DNA from: Sinotaia quadrata
Taxonomy: Eukaryota; Mollusca; Gastropoda; Architaenioglossa; Viviparidae
NCBI GenBank assembly: GCA_028829895.1
Contig: CM054181.1
Span: 47,818,759-47,882,758, forward strand
Reading direction: 5' to 3'
Length of the DNA stretch: 64,000 nucleotides
This document shows, in pieces, positions 38,001-50,000 of the stretch (position 1 is its first letter; each line of letters begins with the position of its first letter). A program made the translations under genes and the position numbers. The notes below the pieces were generated by a model. That model saw only the letters and a list, made by a program, of their open reading frames with translations. It did no database searches and had not been told where the DNA came from.

Positions 38001-41000
38001 TTAGATAACAATGGGCTAAACCTAAATGTTTCATTGTACATAAATTAATTGTAATCTTTTAAACTTTAATTTATAAACCCTTAATTCTTTTGTGCCACAG
38101 AACGTCTGTGCACGTTGTGAATTTTCATTATAATTCAAATTCATTCTTTGCGTGTAATTTCATTGTTTTAAATTGTAAAGCATTCATGCTTGATTTGAAT
38201 TGTATTTGATTTTTCCTTTGTATGAATTCCATTTTTAATAATGTAAAACGTTTGGAAATTCATACATTCGTGTAAATGTTAAAAAACACACATGTGGACT
38301 GTATTGTATCTTTTTCTATAAACTAATTATATTGTAAAAGACACAATAGTCGAGGATTAAAACTATGCGCATTATTGTTGACCACCTGCGTTTTGGATTT
38401 GCGAAACATGAAAGCAAATCGCTCATAGGAACTAAATTTTATTTCCAGAGCGGGTCTTCGTTTTGGTGCTTGTTACTTCTTTAACTTTGGCCGGGCTACT
38501 TGCCTGATACAAGTACCGTTTTCCCGCCATTGTATTTGATGATACTTCATCCAAGTACACCTCCAGTGTAGCTGAACAATCAAGAGACGATTGGCTACTG
38601 TAAACTGTTGGCAAGTACCAGGCGAAATGTATTGGTCGTAAACCGTCGATTGGACCATATTGACGGTGGAAACACGTGTTCATCAACGACGCCATTCGAG
38701 CAAGTTACATAAAGGCTCGATGTCCTTAAATCTAATATTATATCAGCAACTTTTCTCATAAACATTTGAACCATAATATTCATTGACTATACGCACCGAA
38801 ATAGTGGCATAGTTTAAGAAATCCAAAACATTGTTCTTCTTAATCAAATTGTTATTGTTTTAATGTTAAATATTAAATTCTTTATTTGTTAAGACCTCTT
38901 ATAGTAGTGATTTTTATGCATATTTTAGACCTAATTGTGGTTTGGATGGGAAACGATTGAGCTAAATGTAATTTCTGAATGCATATTATTTAAGAGAGTT
39001 TTAATGGTTTCCAAGCCGGCTATTGTACGCAAGTTTGTCTGTTCGTGAATCTGTTTGTCTCTACTACAAGACGCATTTTCGTAAGGACTGAAGGATGAAT
39101 TTGAGCAACCAGTCTGTTTAGGATAACAAGGAGAAATTAATTTAAATTGTTAAATTAAAATTCTATAAATTCGTAAGCAGGGTCTATAAACAAAAACTGG
39201 ACACATAACAGTGGCCTTAAATAACTGTTGGACAGGGAGAAAACATGATTAACTTATCTGATAGGGCAGATGAAAAATATTGCCTTGTCTATAGCTGTAT
39301 TTTATGATAGTATAATTTGTTAACATAGATATAGTAGCATATATATATAAGCGTTGGCTCAAACTATTTAAAAATGAAAGCTTCATTTGCCTTTTTACTT
39401 TACTCAAAGTTTAAAAAGTGGAGAAAGATTTATCTTGCTTGTACAGATGCTAGAAGGAGAAGAAAACATTTTTTTCACCCTAGATTTTTATTGGGAAGAG
39501 CTTTTGAGGTGAAGTTTAGACTTAACTGTTCAGATCGGTAACACCTCAAGTAGTATCTCACTTGTACAGGTCAATCTCCGATTTATTTATCCAAAAGATG
39601 GACTGCTAACAATTTAGTTGGAATGACTTGAGCTGTATTTGGATAGTTATGCTGCTACAGTTCCATTTACTGTTGCATGCATTATTTTGTATTTTCATCT
39701 GATACAGTTTCATTTGTCTGCTGTAATTCACTAATAATATCCAATTTCATCTTCACTAGAGACTGATTTTCATATCTTGTTTTTTTTCAGCTGTCTTTGA
39801 AGGTAAGATTACTTTGTTGCAAAAAGTAAAAGTAAAACAGTACTTTAAAAATACAATAAAGTAAAGAAAGAAAGCAACATCAGTACCATTGATTTGAGAA
39901 TTTATCTTGTAGATTATAAGTGGAAGACCATTGCTGATGCTAGAAGTAAACTGTTACTAACTCTAGAAATGTTAGTGGTAGATTATTACTAACACTAGGA
40001 GGTTTTATTATAAGACAGTTATTTATTCTAGGAATGTTTTTTGTTGGTTGTTGCTAACTCTAAGAGTGTTAGTGGCAATCAATTGCTAATACTAGGAGTG
40101 ATTTTGATAGATTTTTGCTCACTCTAGGAATGTTAGTTTGACAGCCTGTTGCTAATACCATCCTGTCATCTAATATGGGATTATCTGTAATTGGTATGGA
40201 AATATTTCATTTTCTTCAGCATATGGCCGTACATTTTGTACAGGTTTTTCAATTAAAAAGAAATTTTATCCGTCTTAAAATGAGAAGTGTTAGGTGATCA
40301 AAGTCACCTAAGAACTAGTCAGATCATACTAGGAAGTGGAGCTTTTTCAATTGTCTGCCTGATTATGTGGATACAAGAGTTTCATTACATTGTTCAGCAA
40401 CTCCTTCGTGAGAAAACCATATGCTATTTTATTCTGAACTTTGGTGTTCTCTCGGCTCTGGCTAACTGCTTATGTAGTAAGTATATATTTTTCTTATTTT
40501 ATACATTATTACAAGTGGGATTTAGAATATTATTTATACTTTTAAAAGTTTGCATAAATTTTTATACAAAGTAAACAGTAACATCTGGGCTGTATTTATG
40601 ATCTCTAGTACTTTTCATTTTTACTACTCAAACTTAATCAGTTGTGTTATTTGTTTAAAGTTATTACAAAAGAGATCACAACAAACATTATTATTTTTAT
40701 TTATTTTTATAAAAGATATTTCGAGTCTTTGATAACTCAGTTGTGGTACCACATATTTTACTATATATACTATGTATTATATGTAATAAACTTTTTGTTT
40801 TAGAAAAAATGGATTCTAGAATTATTTTGAAGTGGTTCCAGTTAATTATTTTTTTACATTTTAATTTTCAATAAAAATAAATTATAAATTATTAAGTATC
40901 ATAAATAGAAATTTTCAGCAACTGTAATGACTGCTACTGGATGAAGAAAGTGTGCCTATCATTTATCATAGTCCTTATCAAAAGTGCTTATTTTTCACCA

Positions 41001-44000
41001 TTTTCTTTTAAAGTAATAGGTTTGATTATATGATAATATAGGAATCCATAGTACTGATTTTTAGTTTTGTAAACTATTACAAGTGCTGGAATGCATTGTG
41101 TTTCCCCTTGAAGGATAAAAGTTTTATATTATATGTGTTTTATTCTTTGGGATTTTTAAGTAGAAATTTTATTAAACATTTAATAGTATTAAAAAGACAT
41201 ATTTTAAAATTTACAAACAAATTCTTAAGTTGGGCCTTATCATAGTTAGGGAATCTACAGCAGCCGTCAGTCAATAACAGAGGAGTGAAAATAAAATTGC
41301 TTCTTTTTACCAAAAACACCAATACAGTGATGTTTGTTTTGAGAGACATGGACTTCATCTGTCATTAAGTTCATTTTGGTTCATTAGTGTTTAAAGTCAG
41401 GCTGGCTGTGTGAACAATATCACAATGAAAACAAAACTTTCTGTGCAGCACTAAACTATTCACAAATATTTTAACTTTTTAATATTATTCTTTATTGATA
41501 AATGATGAAATATATATTTTATTTGGTATTATAACATTACTAGTATGTTACAGTTTACACTATTATCTTAGCTGCATGTAATTTTTCTGATTTTAATCAC
41601 GCTAAAACCATAAACTTCACTTGTTGCCCTTCATATTCATTACTTTTTCTAACATTTTTACTGCTAATTAGTGGTTATGGTCGGCAGAACTGCATGTGAT
41701 TTTCTGAGTTTCCGCCATACTAGACACCATAAATTTCACTTTGTGCCCTTCAAATTCATTACTTTTTGTAACATTTTGTGGCTAATTAGTGGCTATAGTT
41801 GGCAGATCTGCATGCATATAATTTCTCAACTAAAAATATTCAGTAACTTAAAAGAAATATTGGATAAAATGAAAATACATTTGTAATCAAAGAATCTTCT
41901 TTCTCTTCAATTTTTATATTTTATTTTTTTATATTTTTCTCTTCTAGTTGAAATATTTCATACATCAAATGGCTGAGTCTAAGAAATGTAAGCTTGATGA
42001 CAGAAACCAAGTTTCAGACTGACTGGATTAAACTCCTCCCTGACATTGTAGATATATTCAAGATAGGATCTACCTGTGCTTTTTGTAAAATATGCAAAAA
42101 CAGCATTAAAAGTGGTGGCTTCAGGCATATATGATCAGAAAGAACACTTCAAGACAAACATGCATGACAGATACGTAGAAATGAAGAAAGGAGCACCAAT
42201 CAAGAAGTTCTTTGCTTAATCAAAGTAGGAAGATGATAATGTTACAGAGAGGAAGTTATGGTTTGCCAGTTTTGTCTCCTAGCAACAACTTTGCTGCTTC
42301 TGAGGCTGATCACTTTTCTGACTTGGCAACTGAAATGCTTCCTGACATTGCTACTGCCAAGAAGTTTTGTTCACTTATCAAGCTATGCAAGGAGACGTCC
42401 ACATGTCTTTTTTTTTTTTGCAAATAAACACGGCATCGGCTCTAAAGATTTTTAAAACCTCTGACGTTTTGAAAGTGCAAAAGATGCATTTTTGCATATA
42501 ATACAACTCACTCGACATCAGAAGAATAAATAAAGTGTCAGAGGTGTACATGTAATATTAATTTGTGTACAACAATTATTTTCAAACTGCTAATTGTACA
42601 TAATAAATCAATACATTTTTTCATGTAAGTTCTTTTTTTGTTGTCTTTGAATGGTTTTTATTGATCTGTCATACAGGTTTTCTTCATCTTGCGAAATCAT
42701 TGCATTTTTCATGTATGTTCTTTTTTGTTGTCTTTGTATGGTTTTTATTGGTCTGTCATACAGGTTTACGTCATCATGCGAAATCTGCAGGTATGTAATA
42801 CTAGGAGTGTTTTTGGTAGATTTGTTAACTCTAAAAGTGATTGTGGCAGTCTAGATAACACTAAGAGTGTTACTGTCAGATTGTTGGTAATTTAAGAAGT
42901 ATGGCTTGTTATCACCACTAGCAGAATTACTGATAAGCTGTTGCTAGAAGTGGTGATTCTTCAAATTAAACAGGGGATGCTTCCAACTTGCACTGATTTC
43001 ACTGCCAGAATAGGTCAGGGTTGGGTGGGTGTTGTGGGATGGGTGGTGGCAGGATTAGTGGCTAGCCATATGTTACACCTGGTAATGTGTTTATTTGATT
43101 TTTTACTAATGGATTTATTTATTTTACTTTTGGGTGAGATGAAAATGTTATACTTTTTCTTTTACTTTGTTCTCTTTATTATTTTTATAATGTATTCCTA
43201 ATTATTATTGTTATTATTATTGCCATGCTGTCATGATCACTGTCATTTGTATTGTTGACATTTTGTCATAATAAATTTCCCTTTTATCTCTTTAACTTAT
43301 TGATACTCTGTTTTATTTTATTTTGACTTTATTATTATTAATAATAATTTATTTAATGAAAATGTAACAACTAAACAAGTGGAATATGTAAAAATTTCAC
43401 TTTTCTAGTTCAAACTAGAATGATAATCAACTGCCTAACATCTTAGTTTAATTGGATTCCCTTTCTTTGTCTAATATTGATCTATATTGTAGTCTTTTGC
43501 ACACTGCCTGTGCAGTTATCGGCTTATTTAGGCTACTCAAACATTCATGCATGCCAGTGCTGACTAGGGAGGGTAGGTTAAGTAACCCTAGTACAGGTAT
43601 CAGAATGTTGTTTTTTTATTTAGAAAGCCAGTTAACTTTTTTTCTTGCTGATCCCACCGATGCACAATTATTAATAACATGTTCGACTGTTAGAAGATCC
43701 CTATAGGTACAGTTATTTGTTGATATCATGTACATTCAATGCCAAATTGTAGTTTAGATATTTGGGATTGTTCCTGTTTATTTCTGTTGAAAAGAGGAGA
43801 GTTTGTTTTACTCATCAATTTATGTGGACATCTGCCTTTTTTCTAGTTCTGAGTATTGCTTTTGCCAAATTTACTTTTGTGTTTTTGAAGAGGTGTAAAA
43901 TTTTCCTGTGGGGTTGGTGAGATGTACTTATATTTATAATCCAGAGCAGTGGTGCACAAAATCTGGCCTGCAACAAGTCGCTGAGTGACCTGCAATATCC

Positions 44001-47000
44001 AACGGGAAAGTCAGATATTTGGTGCACTACTCGATCAAATGGCTATAGAATTTGCATGGCAGTATTGCCATTAATTTTGCAGTGGTGCACATCACCAATT
44101 ACCCGATTTACTGGAAGTGCCTGCCATATTTTCCATTGTTTATTTGATTATATTTTTGTGACAAAATGGCAGCTAATCATAAAAGAAAATTTGACAACAA
44201 AAACCTGCAGTTTAATGATGACTGGACTGTACAATACTGTTTTGTTCAACAACAGATGAACTTTATTTGTCTGATGTGTCATTCAACAGTACCAGTGGCG
44301 AAGGTTTCCAATATAAAGCAACATTTTTTTACAAGACAAAGCATCAAGAATTCCACAACGTTGTCGGTGATGAACGAACAACTCAAATTGAATCTTTGAG
44401 GTGTTCGCTGAATTACCAGAACATTTTCTCAAAGCAGTCAGCAGATTTTAGTGCAGCATTTTAGGTCAGTTACAACAGTGGTCCCCAACCTTTTCATCGC
44501 CGCGGACCGGTCAACGCTTGATAATTTTGCCGCGGACCGGTCAACGCTTGATAATTTTACCGCGGCCCGATGATGTGGGGGGACGTTGATTGTTTATATT
44601 TTAGATTGTTTTGATTTAATAATTTTAATTTAGTTGTATTTAAATGTGCCTTCAAATTAAAATACAGTTACACCAAAAAATGAATATAAAGTGATTTAAC
44701 ATTTTAACTCACTAGAACGCTAAATCAGAGAGAACCCTGAGCTTGTTTCTTTGCAACGAGAGGGTTCCATCTGGGGGTAATAGGAGACAATTACACCCGA
44801 AGTGAGTTGCTTATGTCCATCCGTTGTTTTGTTTTGGTTGCTGTCACTGCAGAAAACCCCGCTTCACACAAATAGGATTCGGAAATGGCAATACGGATTT
44901 AAGTGCTGTGGTGGCCGTTGTTGTATTGGCAGGTGAGGGGGTTTACAGAGCCCAGGATAATACCACATCGTCTGTACTTAGTGTGTATGTGCGCCCAGGA
45001 TGTTCATTCCCCACCCTGTAATGTTCACCAGTGGTGTTGTTGTTGTCGTTGGCACTGTTGTTGTTGATGTCCCCGGTAGCCGTTGGACTGTATGTAGGTG
45101 GGTGTTGGCGGCAAGCATTAGTTGAATTAGATCCGCAATGGGGTGGTTATAATATCCCCACTGCATGTGATGTTGCTCCCTGTGCTGCCACCGTTGTTGT
45201 TGTGGATTCTGTTGTTGTGGCTGTAGTAGATGATACTGTTGTTGTCGTCTGATGTGTTGTGGCGGGCGCCTTCTTTTTGATTTGGGGCTCCGTTCTGTAG
45301 TGTTTCCTCGTGTGTCTGTTGTGGTTTTCTTTGTTGCAGTCCCTGGTGGTGACTCTGGCTGTGGATTGGGGGCAGTTGGTTTAGTCGTTGTTGTTGTTTC
45401 TTATGGTGTAGTTGGAGCGTTGTCGACTTCTGTTTCGGTCTTTGCGTCAGTTGTCTTCACTTCTTTTTCTGTTTGTATTTTTCTTTCTTGCGTCTTGATA
45501 TGTACCGTTTGTGTGCTGGAGATTTTTTGGCGTTTCTTCTTATTTTCGGTGGTAGTTGTTTTAATTTCTTTTTCTTTGCTGATAGAGCTTGTAGTCTGAG
45601 TTTCCTTATTATCTGTTGTGGGTTTTTGGAGTTTGCGAGAATGCCTGGCTGATTTCTTGTTTTGCTGTTTGAGTTGAATTCACTTTGGCCGTAGGTGGAA
45701 TTTTCCAGATGATGTTGGTGTTTATTCCACTTTCTCTTGTAGTGGCTTGTAGAGTTTGGGTGGAAACGTGGCTTTTTCCTTTGACTGTTTGAGTTGTGCC
45801 GTCTTCCTGTGTGGGTTTTCGCGTTGTTTTCTCCTTTTCCGTTTGTGAAGAGCGTGTTTTTGTTGTCGGCGTTATTTTCCAGAAGATGTCTGTGTTTCAC
45901 AGTCTGTTGATGTAGTTTTTTTTTCGTGTTGCCTTGTCAGGTGCTTGTTTAAAATCTTATGGAGACCAATTGCGGTTAAGATGGCTTGTTGTCTAGTGTA
46001 AGTTCATCTTCTGTTTTTGTGTGGAAGAGGGTCAACAGCAAATTAGTGAACGCATTTTTTAGTTCAACGTTTTTAGTTTCTAGTGTGAAGGTGAAGGGGG
46101 TAACTTTTCGTATGCCCCCATTTTCGGTTGGTTTGCTGATTTCACAGCAGTATTTTGTCCAGTCTTCTCCTTTGTACTTCTTAATGTTTGCATCTCTTCA
46201 AGCCTCTTTTGCCGTATCTGTCTCAGCTGTGCTATGCGCTCGTTTGTGAAACAGAAAGGGCCGTCCGCATCTTCTGTGACTGACTCAGAATCGCGTAAAA
46301 TGTCACTTGGTGGAGTGGGCAGTAGTGGCATTTTTGCCAGCCCTGAAAAGGGCTGAGTCTTAGTGCTGGTTTGTCTGGTGTGGCGCTTTGACATGACTCT
46401 CCTTCCAGCGGTCCAATGGATGGAGTGCGTTCGTCGGTGGTCCGAAGCGAAGTGTGTTGGTGTGGTTGGGAAGTAGCGCTCGAATTCTTTAAAAGCAAAG
46501 ACAGATGATCGTGCACCAACTGGGAGAATGAATGCTCAGACTCAATCTCGTCCATGGAAAGTCGCACAAACCCGAAAGAAATACACCAGAGTAAAAATAA
46601 AATTGGGGGGCCCTGTACCATTTGGTCCGCGGACCGGTACCATATGGTCCACGGACCGGTACCGGTCCGCGGACCGGGGGTTGGGGACCACTGAGTTACA
46701 AGATTTCATTGTTGATGAGAAATCTGGCTGACTTTTCACTGATGGTGATTTTGTCAAGCAATGATTACTGCATCAGAAAAGTTGTGTCTGGAAGCTGTTC
46801 GCAAGCTGCAGATAGTGGCTTTGAATCATATGACAGTTCAAAGAAGAATTTCGCATTCTCAGCAGATGTGACAAGACAGCTTGCAAAGAAAGCAGCCAAC
46901 TTTGTCTACTTCTCTTTGGCTGCAGATGAGTCAATTGACATCAATTCAACCGTACAGCTGCTAGATTTTGTTCATGGTGTGTCGTCATCGTTTGATATCA

Positions 47001-50000
47001 CAGAAGAACTTATCGGCATGGGTTCCATGAAGGGTCAGACAACTGCGTCTGCTCTATTTGAAGAGACAGTGCAACTGTGTAGTAGTGTTTCACTGGATTT
47101 CACAAAACTGGTAAGTGTCACAACTGGAGGAGCACCAGCCATGACTGGAGAAAGTAATGGGCTGGTAGCACTGTTGATGAAGCATCAAGGAAAGCAGAAC
47201 AAAAAGTTGGTGAAGTTGCACTGTATTATTCACCAACAGAACCTGTGCAGTAAAGAACTTGGTTTTCAAGCGTTAGTGACAAAAACAATTAATTTCATCA
47301 AATCACGAGGGCTCAATCACCGCCAATTTTGAAGTCTTCTTGAAGAAATTGATGCAGATTATGGTGACCTTGTTTATTGCGGTCAAGTATGCTGGCTGAG
47401 TCAAGGGAAGATACTGAAAAGATTCTGGGAGTTAATTGACGAGGTCATAGAATTCTTCAGAGCATGACTGATCCAGCATGGCAAACTGATTTGACCTTTC
47501 TGGTTGACATGATACAACACTTGAATGATCTGAATTTGAAGAAGCATGGCAAAAATCAGCTTGTTTGTCAACTTGCAAATAACATATCAGCACTCAGGAC
47601 AAAGTTGCAGTTGTTCTGGCAGCAAGCAGCATCGGGGAACTTTGTGCACTTTCCCACTTTTCAGTCACAGCTACAGAAGAGTCAGGACATTGACACAAAT
47701 GTTTATGTTGGAAAGCTAGAAGCATTGGTTCAATCTTTCAGTTCACAGTTTCATGACTTTGACCAATGAAGATTGTTAATGAAACTTTTCTAATTGGCAA
47801 TGAAAAATAAATGTCTCAGAGCCACTGACTCTCTCTTGATATTAGCTGCACTCCAAAATCATAGTGGGGAAAGGAGAAGACAAATCCATCTTTAATCTAT
47901 ATTTAGCGAGCCCCATCCACCCACTTTCTTCTCCAACATAAGGTTATCAATATATGTAAGAAGGTCAATAAATTTATTAAATCAACAATCAAATATACGT
48001 ATAACAAATACAATGAAATAGATTACTTGACATTAGTTATTTCCATGAAACCACATTCAAATAATTTGTCCACAACAGTCTTTATCTAGAAAAATACAAT
48101 TTAACATGTCAAGGGATAGTTCTTATCAGAGAACAGAAATGAAGTTATTAGAGATAAGTGATAATAGTTTCTGCATAACCTGATTTAAGCATTGTCTTAA
48201 AAGTCCTTCGTGCACTTTTGTAACAAAGACACAAGTTATTGTCTGCCGTTATTACGTCAGTTCCATGTGTTTCTCTTGCATGTTGAAAAACACTGTTCCA
48301 CTATTCATTCTCTCGAGTTAACCAGGGTGCTTCTCTTTTACTGCGTCAACTCCTTCAAGCAGAACAATAAATGTAGCAATTTCCAGCAACTTAATTTATT
48401 CTCAGTGAAGAATTATCAGAATATCTATTGAACATTTTGATCATGCAGGGTATAGAATCCTAGAACTTTTAATATTTGTCTTTGAGTGTATGGTATTTTT
48501 CTTGTACTGTGAGATTGCCACCAAGCACAATAATTTGTTAACTTTATTATTTGTTTTTCTTTTATTTCATCATTCATTGCTCTTATTCTCCACCCCATGT
48601 ATGTGAATGTAGATTGTCTAGGATGACTAATTAACAAATGCGCAAGGAGACTCCATTTTGCAATAAATGCATAATTAGAAATTTTAAAATTGAAGTTAAC
48701 TGTCTTTGGTTTTAGAAAGTGAGTGAGTGCAGCCATTTTTTCATTGTTCTGTCCATTTACATTTCACATATCCACATACAATCATGCATACACACATTCC
48801 AGCCTACCACATACAGCCTGCATACAGAATAAAAACTTCATCCCAACAAACACCTTGGTTACATTTTGTATGTGGGCACTTGTCATAACATCTACACAAG
48901 GTGAGTCGCTGACTGACCATTATCTCCCCTTTCGACCAGATAGTGGGCGGATGGTGGTGACACTTTACAACTCCATCCTTTCTTACATTCAAGTCTCAAC
49001 ATACAATTTCCTGTAAAGGTATTTATTAGCCCGATACACTCACACAGTATAATAATAATGCAGTATATCCAAACAATGGCAAATATTAGCATACTACACT
49101 TGAGCATCTTAGTTCAAACATTTGTAGAAATAATAGTCTCACATAATACATCTTACTTAAAACACAAGTGTAACAAATCAGTAGCAAAATGCATGAAATA
49201 TTTCTAAGTCCATTCTCTCTCAATCAGTCAGTTAATTCACCGTCAAGCTAGTGGCTGCCTTTCAAGATCATACTTCTTTTCCACTTCTAATTCAAGTGAT
49301 CAGAGAATAGAATTTTCTACAGCAGGTAAACTTTTTGATCTCAGCCAATTGGCTGTTCTTATTCTCATAAATCATAACTATTGGATAATAAAAACTACTT
49401 ACCCATTTGGAATCAGTTTTCATTACATCAGCAATTTCTAGTAAAAAGTAGTATATTCTCAACGCACATGTTTACTTCAACTCAGACTCTTACAAAAAAT
49501 ACTCTAATAAGGAGTGCCCAGGGATGCATTACTCTGGCAATTTATAATTTATATAAAAATTATGTTTAAAAAAAAAAGGGATAGGCTAATTTACTTCGCC
49601 ACTGTTTACTAGGGTATTGCTATTATTTAGTAATCTAAACTGAGTGCTAAATGCCAGTACATGGGTACTGCTAATATTTAGAAGTAAAAGGACTGCATAA
49701 AGCAGTTTGGACATAACAAAGGCATGATGCAGACTAAGCATAGTTTTTAATTTTCCTCCCCATGTAGGTTTACTGACTGCTTTCTTTAGGTTAAAACCCT
49801 TATTTGCTGCTGAGATACAGTCATTGATATATTCTTTCCACTAGTGATTATCTTGAATATAATGCCTGCGAATTTAATCTTAGTTTTATATTCTCACTTT
49901 CTTCTACTTTTAATTTTGGATTATTATATTCGGCATTTCGTCTTTACTGGATGATAAAAACCATCATTAATTTATTTTGTTATTCTGTTAAGATTTGATT

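Larger units (their letters stand above)
43947..47840 (+). mobile_element. Second hAT element, 3'-truncated and interrupted
   Basis: Left end CAGTGGTGCACAAAATCTGG; this resembles the termini of the small MITE at 51758. Coding relics lie at 44166-44463 and 46694-47769, split by the inserted element 44476-46693. No matching right inverted repeat is found before R1 copy C begins near 47867, so the 3' end (including hATC) is lost. Confidence 0.82.

Noticed and set aside
40287..40732. ORFs of 95 and 60 codons with hydrophobic composition
   Set aside because: AT-rich random open frames inside intron 11, no motif or splice context.
45031..45599. Plus-strand Val-rich ORFs in the nested element
   Set aside because: GTT/GTG low-complexity translation; the minus strand reads as more protein-like.
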